The position numbers were made by a program, and so were the translations under genes. From Dendrolimus kikuchii (taxonomy: Eukaryota > Arthropoda > Insecta > Lepidoptera > Lasiocampidae): a stretch of 64,000 nucleotides of DNA. The first letter of the stretch is position 1. Each line of letters starts with the position of its first letter. Location: positions 8,637,763-8,701,762 of the forward strand of contig CM034397.1 in assembly GCA_019925095.2 (NCBI GenBank). The letters are read 5' to 3'. Below are positions 11,109 to 22,399 of the stretch, one piece after another. Under the pieces are notes generated by a model. That model had not been told where the DNA came from and searched no databases. It saw only the letters and a program-made list of their open reading frames with translations.

Positions 11109-11420
11109 TTTATTAATAAACGTTCAGTAGTTTCCAAAAAATTTGCGATCGCAGTGCCATCTTTTTCGCTATTTTTATCTGTCCTACGGAAACGACGTAA
11201 CTTATCGGGGTAAAAAGTATCCTAAGTTTCCACCCGGGATATAAGCTAGCACTATTCGTTTTTTGTTTCATTTGAATCCGTTCAGTAGTTTTCACGTGAT
11301 GCTCTAACAGATAGACAAAAATTCTAAAAATTGCATTTTCGAAATCTCCGGGTCCGAATTATCCCCCCTGATTTTTTTCACATTTTTAAACGCAATGTAC
11401 AAACTCGAACCATTTACACA
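11109..11420 (+). repeat. Family E repeat, remainder and second unit
   Basis: It repeats the first unit's motifs (GCAGTGCCATCTTTTTCGC, CGGGGTAAAAAGTATCCTAA, ATAAGCTAGCACTA). It then ends with TTCAGTAGTTTTCACGTGAT and ACAGATAGACAAAAATTC, a typical noncoding LINE 3' region. Together with 10440-10598 it forms one element of two related units. Confidence 0.7.
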
Positions 11421-13282
11421 TTTATTAAGATATAGATATATTAAGGACAGGGATTAAAATGGAACACCATGTGAATAACACTAGGGTTGGCTACGTAAAT
11501 AAAATCCACAGGCAGAACGCATTAAGGTATTCAGGCAAGACGCCATTGTTGTCATATCGGTAGATAAACTATGTCGTTAATCAATACCCTGGCGAGAATA
11601 GAACTTCGTACCTAAACATCAACATTCACCATCATAACTTGATACATAACTTGTAGCATATGTAGAGATATAGAGGATCAACGTATAGTGGTTTTTTCGT
11701 GTCAATATGTGGATATATTATTATCTACATAATGAAGACCAATTTACTGAAGTCGATAACTTGTATTGTGAAGAAAATCCGATTGAGCCTACACAGCGTC
11801 ATTTAACGCTATTAGCATAAATACCTAAGCTTTTAGCTTAAAGTCTAAATTAATAATTTGTTTCGACATGACATCTCTTACGAAGAGGCTATCGTTGTGT
11901 TAGAGTGAAACCTTCAGCTGGGATTAGTAACAAGCCTTTAATGTAGTACAGAAGTACAATATTTTATCATTTAAATGTTGTAAAAAATTAAACAAGACAT
12001 TTTTTTAAATTCTATCTCTGATAACTGTCCCTATCTAACCTGTTAGATAGATACATTAAGTTTAGATTTTTTGACATTATTCTTTTAAAATCAATTTTTC
12101 TTTTTCCAGTGCTATTAGGTACTACCGCTGCATGGTTAAAAATTATGTCAATTTGTGCAGAGGATTAAGAATTTAAGATTTTTATTACTATTGATTTTAT
12201 TTTATAAGTAGATAATATAAGATGAAACAGACACTTGGATAGCCTATAACAATACTTAGACCATAAGAACACATTGTCAAAATAAACATATTTCTTTTAA
12301 GAAACAAATACTGAGAATACAGAGGTAGAGATCGTTTTGCAGTTCGAAAATACTACTGTCAGTACTGTCGTTTTACATAACATAATTTCGATTGGCAGTT
12401 TTCGTTTAGGAACCAAAACCGTTTCCGACATGTAAATATATATCGAACTTTATTCGCAAGCGAAAATGATAGTGTTGCTTGCTATGCATTTTTAGCTCTG
12501 TTCCGCTTAAACGATTCGTACACTGTCGCGCTCTACTAAAACTGTAGATCACTCGTACCTAAGTAAGTTGGTATTATTCAATACAATAGGTACGAGTAGA
12601 ATATAAACTTGTTACCTACTTGTTTCTGAGAGTGGTAAACGGCTCTGGGCTCTGATTATAAGATCCCTCAAATTATTTTGCCCCGCCAAAAGCTCATATA
12701 GACGAATGTGTTTACATAATTGCCATTTATGAGATAAATGAAATTCCTTGCCGAATTTCCTGAAAGTTGGCATACATCCAAATAATTTACATGTGATGAC
12801 TATGTTTTCTCAGTTGCATTTACTTATGTGTTTGAATTTAAGAGATACTAAAGCAATTAATTATATAACGTAACCACTTTTAAATAGAAGTTACGGATTA
12901 TTGTGCAAATATTCTTCAGTCAACTGGTGATGAAGTACTCTATAGTAACTTGTTATCATGTGCAAGCTGTTGATAATCAACTTACCACAACGATAGACAA
13001 AGAATGCAGCCCATAAAGCCTAAACAGATATTCTAATGATCAGACCAGGTCAATTAGGTAAATTTATATGGTGACTTGAGACGTCGGACTTCACGAAGCA
13101 GTTGAGATTTTCACACAAACGTTCAATTTTAAGGAAATTTACATGTTTTTTTCACCAGGCTATAAAAGCCAAAAAATAATATTTTTTTACTTCCAAGTTT
13201 GAGGTCACCTGTTAATAAATATTTATATTCATTGACAGTATGTATTTAACATGCATACGACTACCATGTGTTGACAGTGACT
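11421..13282. other. AT-rich intergenic DNA, no gene seen
   Basis: No supported feature was found on either strand. Confidence 0.5.
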
Positions 13283-13450
13283 CAAAAGATCGTCTGAAAC
13301 CTGCACATCGAGGGAACCGATGTTTCAAACACGCCAGTCTGTCTGGACAAGTGTGGCGGGTACATACGGTCCGTTCCCCCTAAAAGAACAGGGTGGCCTG
13401 AGCCCAGCTGTAGGGCACTGCGGGCTGCTATTATTATTTTGTTAATTTTA
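13283..13450 (+). repeat. SINE family A, 3' portion
   Basis: GAAACCTGCACATCGAGG, GTGGCGGGTACATACGG, TCCGTTCCCCC and GAGCCCAGCTGTAGGGCA follow the order of the full SINE at 57321-57610. A TATTATTATTTT tail ends it. The tRNA-like head is missing. Confidence 0.8.
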
Positions 13451-13504
13451 GTAGATTAGCTCCTTGCGTTGTCCTCCTACGAACGTACTCTTCTAGATAT
13501 ATAT

Positions 13505-13772
13505 CATTACTAGCTGTGCCCGCGATGTAGTCCGCGTGGAATTTGTTTTCAAAACCCCCCGATTTTGAAACATTCTTCATTGGTGCTCCGCTCCTATTGA
13601 TTTTAGCGTGATGATATATAGCCTATATCCTTCCTCGGTAAATAGGTAATATCTAACACTGAAAGAATTTTTCAAATTGGATCAGTAGTTCTTGAGATTA
13701 GCGCGTTCAATCAAACAAACGAACAAACAAACAAACTCTTCAGCTTTAATATTAGTATAAGATTACGAGACT
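13505..13772 (+). repeat. LINE-like 3'-end repeat
   Basis: It starts ACTAGCTGTGCCCGCGATGT, continues with CCTATATCCTTCCTCGG and TTCAAATTGGATCAGTAG, and ends in an AAACAAACGAACAAAC run and GCTTTAATATTAGTATAAGA. This opening and ending define a frequent noncoding 3' end in this window. Confidence 0.7.
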
Positions 13773-14518
13773 AGGAAAATACTATGGAATGACATTTTGA
13801 GTACAATTGGGTATCAATTGACATCTACATAAAAATAAGTAAATGGTTATCATTTTGGGTCATATTTCTATAATATTGTCTATGTATGACATGTAAAGTG
13901 TATGCATGATGAGAATAAGCTTTATTTAATAAAACTGTTAAAGATAACTCCAAGCAAAAGCCCCTTTTTCTGAGCCTTTAAAGTAGTTAATATATTTCTT
14001 AACACATTTACGTACGGAATTAATTCAAAACGCTGAGCAAAATCGAATCCCTCGAACAATTAAATTTGTTCCCCGCCATTTCACGGCAACATTTATCATA
14101 CTCACCCTTTACACAGAACAGCAAATAATTTCATTAGCAGAAAGCCTAAATCCGCACGTATATACGTTACCAACGTAGACTCAGGCTTCATGGGAAGTTA
14201 ACATTAATCATATATCAAGCCCCTTTGTCTGAAGACACATCACTGGTTCCTACGCTGCCAAGGGCACTACCATAGGCTTTATTTTCATCTTTGCGCACGG
14301 GTTCCGCGTGTCTAAACATCGAACCACAGAAACCGTTACATTTCTAGGGATAACTAATAATTAATTGGTATGTTTTTATTTTTAGCTAATTATTAAGAAT
14401 TCATATTATCAATAAATGAGATGAACATAGGTTGGTAGACAATTATAAATTGTAGACAATATGACTAGCTATTGTAATAGCATGGTTGACAAATTAATAA
14501 ATAAATAATTTAGGATTG
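13773..14518. other. Intergenic DNA, no gene seen
   Basis: No supported feature. A GC-richer patch around 14215-14345 has no coding frame. Confidence 0.5.
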
Positions 14519-14690
14519 TTTTTTTTTATTGCAGGAGTTCAGCAGACAGGTAGACGGCCCACTTGATGGAAAGCGGTTACCATCGCCTATGAACATTTGC
14601 AACACCAAAGGTGCTATAAAAGCACTGCTGCTCTCTTAAGGGAGACTGGAACCTGGTTACTAATGCCGGAACACAAGTCAAGGAGACTCA
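14519..14690 (-). repeat. Family B retroelement, 5'-truncated
   Basis: The minus-strand copy ends at its A-rich tail (plus-strand TTTTTTTTATTGCAGGAG). It contains AAGCGGTTACCATCGCC and the CACTGCTGCTCTCTTAAGGG block shared with 21152-21456. Confidence 0.8.
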
Positions 14691-16970
14691 ATTGGAGAAA
14701 GTTATTTTAAATTTTACTTCTTCGTAAAAAAGCTTCGAATTGTATCGTTTTCCAAATGGCAATCTTCAAAAATAGCATTTGAGTGTCGATTGAATCGAAT
14801 ATTTATTTATTTATACACTACATTATTCTGCAACTCCCAGTTTTTATTTAATTGCAGTAGAGTAGTTAATTAGTCATTATCTCTTATCAAGTGATAAATT
14901 TTAAAACGAATGAGTCTTCATTCGCAGACGGAAAAATCGTCGTTAAAATTGGCAATCATGTTAACTTACAACACTTGAACTACAGAAAATTCCAAGACCT
15001 CACATCTATTTTTGTATAAGAGTTAATGTGCGTAAAACAATGAAAATACTTTAAACATAATTCAAAACAGATGTAGTTATTTTCTTAAAATAGCAATTGA
15101 ATGTGAGATTTCAAAATCAGCATTTTGTTTCAGATACGATCGAGAACTACTAGTAACGTCGTGAGCAGCAAGAAGCTAGGAAAGCGCTCCTAACTCGATG
15201 TGAAAGCCAGGAAACGAGTGACAGACGAAAAACTTACCTCCCATTGTTGGGATGTCTACTGTGAAGATTGGGACGGTGTATTGTGTCTTTGTGAAATCTG
15301 AAGTATGGAGACTTTATTTACATCATATGCCTTTACTTATATAGGCAACTATCAATACCATATAACTTTAATACAATGAAGAAAATTAAACCTTATCTGC
15401 ATCTAATTAATATAAGTCATATTGTACTCTACTTAAAATCCTTTAAGACTGTAAATAGAATATTAAGCCTAAGTCACCGTCTACCTGAGAAAGATGCCCA
15501 GAAGACTGATTACGTCGCCACGATGGATCGCAATATTAATCCGATATCCGAAGTAGGCCCCAGTCCTCTGACAAACTAAAGTGTTGATTAGGTGTTTTGA
15601 ATGCTCTTGTATAAGTTTAATTAATGCCTGTATTTAATTTAACTTTATATTTTAAATGTTTTTAGTCTGTAAAATAAATGTATTTTATAGATAGAACAAA
15701 GAATAATAAAAATTAAACCAAATAAATTTATATACATATAGATATATTATTCTTATACTAATAAATTATTTATTATTAGTGAGTTTTATTTTCCCATTGT
15801 GCCCTACCGGGTCGTAACTTAATATGTAAATTGTATAGTTTATACGATTAGGTACATCATCAAAGTTTTAGCTATCGCAAGAAGCACAATTATTTAAATA
15901 TTCGTTAAATGGGATTTTATTGGTTGATGGCACGCCATCTCACTTTGAAGGATTTAGGAGCATTCAGATTACCTTTTTACTGGGCTGAAATTTACAATTT
16001 TCAACTGTCATGTAAGTACCTGAGTATAGGTAGACATAGTAATTGGTTTGATTTATCTATAAACTACAAGAAAATTGAAGTATCTATCTATCTGTAAGTT
16101 AATCTTGAGTAGGTTCCGAAATAGATCAACGTATTTTAAGGAAATATTTAAGCATTTAAACATTTACACTCTACATTAGTATAAGTTTAGTATTAAAATT
16201 AGAAGAAATTAATATAATAAGCTATTCTTAAGGTACACCACAACACAAACATACATTCATTAAATGTCACACATAATAACAAACTAACAAATAAGCGTGT
16301 ACAACTTCTTAACTTTTCTTAAATTTAATTGTAGAATAAGGGTACGGTACTAGAGTCCGTAGAGTTGTTAATAAAAAAAAGCATTTAAACAACAATTCAT
16401 TTTTAAGTGTATGTTTCATTTTGATATCTTTCAGTGTTTAGAAGAATTTAATATAAAGTTCAAATGTCGGGCGAAATAACTAGTGGCTACATCTAGTTAG
16501 CATGAAATTGACTTATTAGTTGCTACTCTTATAGTCCGTTGTTGCCGACAAATTATTAAACTTAACGCAAAGAAACCAAAGACGAAGGTGGTCAAAGGAT
16601 TGACTATACGTTTGTATAGGTAAGTGTTTATAAGTATTGTTATCTGGTGGCTGTATCTCTCGGATTATCTTTATTGAATTACCACACGCTGGTCTCAGCA
16701 CGAGGCGGGTTCAAGACGCATGACGTGGGGATAGTTGCCTCCTACCCAAGGGTGTTGGCGAGCGCAAGAATTTTATGCGGTCATTTCGTTTTTGTAATTG
16801 TTTTAATTGTTTCCTTCATAAAGGCAAATGAACCGACGGTGCATCTAGTTGTCGCAGTTAAATATGTGCAGCAATTATCTTTTTGCTCTTTAGGTATAGA
16901 GTTTAGAGAAATAAGGAAATAATCCAAAAGATTATCGCAATAGTTGGAACGCAGAAATGTTAAAGAGCTA
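14691..16970. other. Intergenic DNA with one weak candidate first exon
   Basis: Mostly AT-rich with no supported gene. On the minus strand at 15346-15230 a TATATAAG box, a plausible start region, an ATG and a GTAAGT donor follow in sensible order (see findings). No downstream exon was found, so no gene is called. Confidence 0.4.
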
Positions 16971-16984
16971 TACATACATACATA

Positions 16985-17289
16985 CATAGATATCCGTAAG
17001 AGAACCAAGGTAACCGACATAGCTCGCAAAATTAGCAAGTTGACGTGGCAGTGGGCCGGTCACTTCTGCCGCAGGACCGAAGGAGCAAACGAGTCCTGGA
17101 GTGGAGACCGCGTCTCGGTAAACATAGTGTCGGACGCCCTCCAGCCCGATGGACCGACGACCTGTGCAAGGTCGCCGGTAGGCGCTAGCTGAGAAAATCG
17201 GAAGACAGGCATGAGTGGCGCCATCTTGGGGAGGCCTACGTCCAGCAGTGGACTGCAAATGGCTGACGACGAATACATACATACATGTT
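16985..17289 (+). pseudogene. RTE-type LINE C-terminal fragment (family D)
   Basis: The plus strand reads IRKRTKVTDIARKISKLTWQ, WAGHFCRRT, then after a frameshift VLEWRPR, GRPPARWTDDL, EWRHLGEAYVQQW. This is the characteristic end of RTE-type reverse transcriptase ORFs. It is preceded by a CATA run and followed by ACATACATACATG. A second decayed copy lies at 40225-41135. The frame is broken by stops and shifts. Confidence 0.85.
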
Positions 17290-18454
17290 TTGAAAGTCTT
17301 AAATTGATATATCTATGTGGTATATGGTATACCAATATATCTATTTAAGTATTTATTATTGCAATAACTAAAAGAAACTGAGGTTTTTCCATGATATACC
17401 TTTAAAATGACAGAAAGGGCAAATATTTTACACTAATTTTATGGCTATATTAAAAAGCAAAGTGGCTAGTAATAGTTAACGTGATTCAGCAAGAAGAAAT
17501 TTACTTTACGCAAAATTTATACAAAAGTGGCAAAATAAGAAAGAAGTCACTTACTAAGATTGACGGTCTAAGCATAGATTTAATAAAAATCACTTCTTAT
17601 AAAGTGATTAATGAAAATAAGTAAAATTGAAGGTAGATATATAATAAAGATACTTACTTATATATCAAGACTGTAGAAAATAATCCTTATGTCTAAGGAT
17701 AAGTCTTTCTACCCTTCTTATCCTGGCTTTTGCTAGGGCCTACCTTTAGTACCTACCTACTCTTACAACATTAATTCAAAACAATCTTCAGCATACACAT
17801 TTTGTATCATCAGCTCAGGAGCCAATATATACGTATCCTGCTTCACGACATTCGGTCATCGCTTTGCGAGTTGCTTCGAGGGTCCAGTTCCACGATCAAT
17901 TGTATGTACATATAATACGTATGTACCTAAACCTATGGTTATGTATAAGTAATACAGACGTATATATGTTATGCCTATGTCATCGAGTTCTTTTTAGATG
18001 TCCTTAATTGCTCCACATTTTTTTTACAAAAACGTTTAATGCTGGTTAGTAAAAACTCTTAAATTGTCTATAATTGTTTATACGTATGGAAAATGTCAAA
18101 CTATTCAGTTAAATAAAAATAATTAGGCTACCACAAAAACTTACGGGCGATTTCATTCAAACACCTGTACCACTTATCTGTGGTTGGATTTTCAGTCATA
18201 AGAAATTTTGATAAAAATTGTTCAAAAGATGTTATAAGTAGTTCGAAATTTAAAACATTTTTAAAAACAAAGGTAGATATATATTTTTTGACACTAATAC
18301 CTATACCTACATATAGAAAGTACGTTTGTACTTTCCAAACGGATATTTGAATGTTTGTTGATGCTCCTCTAAGATTTCAAGAATTATACCAACCTAACTA
18401 GTATTATCATAAAATTTGTTTTCTACGATTTCTATAACTGGAATAAAACATACG

Positions 18455-18459
<5 letters not shown>
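17290..18459. other. AT-rich intergenic DNA, no gene seen
   Basis: No supported feature. Confidence 0.5.

Positions 18460-18523
<64 letters not shown>
18460..18523. repeat. (AT)n microsatellite
   Basis: About 32 uninterrupted AT units, followed by a few GATA units. Confidence 0.98.
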
Positions 18524-18525
<2 letters not shown>

Positions 18526-19166
18526 TAGATACATTTATCCTAGACAATGAGATACTCTCTGCAAAATATTAATCTGTAGTTTACGTGGGCGAAAGCACAC
18601 AATAATTTTAATATTATGAAATAAGTTAAGGAAACAAACGTGCCTTACATTCGGCTTATGCCATTAATCATTTCGTGTACCGTTAGGAATGAGTACAATT
18701 ACATTTAAAGATAATTTGTATTTGTAATGCGGCGCCGGCGCATATGATATATTGGATTATTATGCAGTTTTTTTCTTAGTACGACTATTATTGTTTTTTC
18801 TACATTCGCATTTTTTAATGTGTCAACTGTTCTTAAGTAAAAATAACTTAATTGCTGAAGTAACTATAGGTACACATTTGCTACTTTTTCTGATTATTTA
18901 ATAAATTTCTCAAATCATCTGCAGCGACTTTTTAACCCCATTATTCATAGTCGTTAATTTTATTAATCAAAAATGTAATACACAATATCTTACATTAGCG
19001 ATTATGAATACCCCTTCGTAATGTACAAGTGATCTCAATAAAATAAATAATTACGCGCTGTCTATTGCTATCAGACTAGACAGACAGATAATGTGATAGT
19101 TAAATGTATATATATATTCAACTATAAATATTTATATATGTTGTAGCTATGTATTTGTATGGTATT
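18524..19166. other. AT-rich intergenic DNA, no gene seen
   Basis: No supported feature. Confidence 0.5.
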
Positions 19167-19181
19167 TATATATATATATAG

Positions 19182-19231
<50 letters not shown>
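19167..19231. repeat. (TA)n microsatellite, interrupted
   Basis: TA repeat broken once by GTATTA. Confidence 0.97.
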
Positions 19232-19236
<5 letters not shown>

Positions 19237-20152
19237 TTTCTTTATTGTTAAAAAGTAAGTACTATATGTTACGTATACCACCATCCGCCATTATCATCTC
19301 AATTCATTCCCGGGAATTTCTGGAACAGATTGCTTTTTAGCGATAATAAATATATAATAAATAATACCTATATACACAGTGTATTAGATAAATATTTCCA
19401 ACTAGGTAATGGTGAGTAGAACAGAAACTTGAAGCATTCATCTAGCGATACAAAAATTATTTACAAATATATAAGACTCATAAAATTACATATCAATCTG
19501 ACTAATAGAAAAATATTTTATTTAATAACCTGAGTGTACCGTCGGCTGATAAAGCCGTTTAATGATAGCCGCCGACGGGGATAATAGACAAGAGCAACTA
19601 AAAACCTTATAGTTACTAAAGCCGAAATTACAGGGGTTCACTTCTTTCTGTCTTGCAATTTCAATAGAAATGGAAAATAAATCTAAAAAATAAAAGAATT
19701 TTTAATCGTTACGATATTTTTAATAGTGATAAGTGACATCCATACCTGCTTACCTATTTGAGCAGATAATAAAGCAATTATTAGGTATCAAGAGGTTAAA
19801 TAGTCACATAAGAAAAAAATTGCTATGTTTATATTTTTCTTCCCCCTTTTCCGTACAAACAGAAAGACAGAAACGAACCGTCTAGTTTTAACTTTAGACA
19901 AATCAATAATCCTTACATTTCCCGGGATTGAAATTACCCTATAGGTATTCAGAAATGAGTAGTAGGTAAGTATAGGCATAAAAGAATACTAAGACAGAAT
20001 GGTCGAGTAAAAAATATAACTCGAAACAGCTCCCAAATATCTAGATGGCGGGCGTCAGGTCATTCTTTTGTAGCTTTTTGATGTTCTATTACTTAAAACA
20101 TAATATGTTTTACACCAAATCGGTCAAGTATACGCATAGGTATTGCTACAAT
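19232..20152. other. AT-rich intergenic DNA, no gene seen
   Basis: No supported feature. The plus-strand frame at 20045-20338 is open only because it runs into a decayed SINE. Confidence 0.5.
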
Positions 20153-20305
20153 TGCGAGGCCTATGTTGTTGGTGAGGGAATACATCGTGAAACAATGTGT
20201 GAAACGTGGCACATCCCGCCTTGGACAAGCATTGCAGGAATACCTACCTACTTACCTGATGTCGGTTCCTTCGATAATGGGAAGCCCAGCAGTGGGATGT
20301 TTATT
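20153..20305 (+). repeat. SINE family A, strongly diverged 3' portion
   Basis: GTGAGGGAATACATCGTGAA, CATCCCGCCTTGGACAAGC and AAGCCCAGCAGTGGGATG align in order with the SINE at 57321-57610. Confidence 0.6.
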
Positions 20306-20357
20306 AGGTGGGTAATTTTATTATATAGGTACCTATAAACTAAACTATACCAATGTG

Positions 20358-20389
20358 CCCCCCCCGCCCCCCGCCGCCGCCGCCGCCGC
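20358..20389. repeat. C-rich / (CCG)n microsatellite
   Basis: A run of C followed by about seven CCG or GCC units in otherwise AT-rich DNA. Confidence 0.95.
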
Positions 20390-21151
20390 TCAGTAGTAGA
20401 ATTATTAAATATATATACAAAACAAAATATAAGTATTATTTTATTTTGTAAAAATAAAATATACTATGATTTTTAATATCTTAACTAAATTGATTGGTTT
20501 TCAATCACAAGTATATATAATTTCCCCTATGTTATATATAGCGTATGGTAACAAGATCCAGTTGTCAGACTGTTTGATCTGTTTGTGATGACCATCATAT
20601 GAGAAATGTATTGATACATACCTAAATATAAATTAATTTATACTACAATTTTGTTAATAATATAGCGTCTGAATAGAAACTTAAGGAAAAAAATGAGTTC
20701 TGGGTAAGTACTATTTAATAGTCCCTAATAGTATTTTTTCTGTATTGTTGCTCTTATAGAAGTTTTTCCTTGAACCCCCTACTACTAACCGCACACACAC
20801 TCCAAATGATAATGGTCTCCATTTCAATGAAAGTCTTCCACGAAAATCTCTTGGCATTACCACTTGGCACAAGATTAAACAAATTGACACATACATGGCA
20901 ACTGACAGTCGTGAAGTGAAAAATACGTTATGCTGTAACACTTGCTAATTGAATGAAGATAAAATTAATGACCCTAATTAATATTTTACTTTCTATGGTC
21001 GGTCAAAATTGGAGATAGCGTAATGGTCAAGATACCTGCGTGTTATAGATGAGTTAGGTATATGAATTTGATCATGGCAGAAAGAATGTTGTCATAGTGT
21101 TCTACCTACAGTAACGTGGCTAATTTCATAATAAAGTAATCTCTATCCGTG
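20390..21151. other. AT-rich intergenic DNA, no gene seen
   Basis: No supported feature. Confidence 0.5.
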
Positions 21152-21456
21152 CAGGAACGGAGAAAGAATACAATTTCCTGCGGCCGGGCGGCCTGTCGTA
21201 AGAGGCGACAAAACAACCCACAGCCAGGTGGTAGGGCATTTGCCCGACTGGATGGCTACCACCCCTCGTCTAAAGTATTTCGCCATAACAACCTTGTGTT
21301 GTGTTCCGGCATTAGTGACCAGGTTCCAGTCCCCTTTAAGAGAGCAGCAGCGCATTTGTAGCACCTTCGGTGTTGCAAATGTCCATAGGCGATGGTAACC
21401 GCTTACAATCAAGTGGGCCGTCTGCCTGTCTGCTGAACTCCAGCAATAAAAATAGG
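21152..21456 (+). repeat. Family B retroelement, longest copy
   Basis: It runs from GTGCAGGAACGGAGAAAGAA through the GCGGCCGGGCGGCCTG hairpin-like block, CAGGTGGTAGGGCATTTGCC, AAGAGAGCAGCAGCGC and CAAATGTCCATAGGCG to CTCCAGCAATAAAAA. The copies at 2657, 4737 (minus) and 14519 (minus) share the 3' end and differ at the 5' end. This supports a retrotransposed SINE or LINE tail. The open frames on both strands are incidental. Confidence 0.85.
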
Positions 21457-22089
21457 TAATTGAGAATGAGAAACTTTTCAAAACGTTTTAAGGATTTTAA
21501 TTTTAATTTTTAAGGGGAACTCGGTGCATTAATAAAGGCACGGAGCCTCGGAATCTCAAAGTGTAAGGATGCGATATGTTGTATTTCGGGAATCCCGCAG
21601 GAATTTTAATTCATTATATTACTTCAAATCAGGTTGACGTCGACTCACCTCTGTTTTGCTGGGCAGTTGTCTAGATTATATGGACTTAGTTTTTTTGTTA
21701 TTATTATATGTTTTTTTATATTATATATAAAAAACCGAATTAAGTTTTTATGTAAGTAAAGTCTATTGGCTTAGAATGAACACGCGGTGTAGCTGTGGGG
21801 CAAACTAAAGTTTTTTATATAATTATGTGGTTAAATCTACCTATAACCCATTGCAACGTCATATGTGGAAAATTAGTAGTAGGTATCTACCTATCAACTT
21901 TGTTTCAGTCAACAAATTACATTATGACTATGTGATAATTTGCTTAGATATAAAATCAATTATGATGACCCATCCATCCTACAAACGAATAACTTCTACT
22001 TACATTTTGGACACCTCTACCTACATTTATTTTCTAATTTTGAAGGTAGGTATTGTTATTGCGCATTACTACTTAGTTCAATAGGCAAA
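21457..22089. other. AT-rich intergenic DNA, no gene seen
   Basis: No supported feature. The overlapping plus-strand frames at 21827-22084 and 21940-22266 show no motif. Confidence 0.5.
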
Positions 22090-22118
22090 GGGCCTTTCAC
22101 CTACCAATTTTTAAATGA

Positions 22119-22266
22119 TCAAGCAAAAACAGCTGGTGTCTTTTTCCATTTATACTTCGACATAAAAAATTCAAAAGCAACATCTGTATACGTCCGTGCT
22201 ATAGAAACTTTAGCCATGTCGTTACGTGACGTAATAGTTCCCTCAGCGTCTGCCTGTTCGATTTGA
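22119..22266 (-). repeat. Diverged interspersed repeat, copy 1
   Basis: The minus strand carries GCTGAGGGAACTATTACGTC, then ACATGGCTAAAGTTTC and ACGTATACAGATG. The same order with many changes appears at 27490-27665 (ACGGAAGGAACGGTGG, TTGTCGTTAGGGGAAACG, ATAATGATGC). The family was not identified. Confidence 0.4.
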
Positions 22267-22399
22267 AGATGAACACACAAAATTATGATTAAAAAGGATA
22301 GAGTAATACACCTTACGATATACTGAAGGGGGATAGGTGGCAGTTGGTCGATGACATCTTCAAGCGCAACGGTTGACGTGTATCCAAGACCCAACAAGT

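Noticed and set aside
21143..21481. 112-codon minus-strand ORF
   Set aside because: It reads through a family B repeat. The same peptide appears antisense in the copy at 2629-2844, so it is repeat-borne and non-coding.
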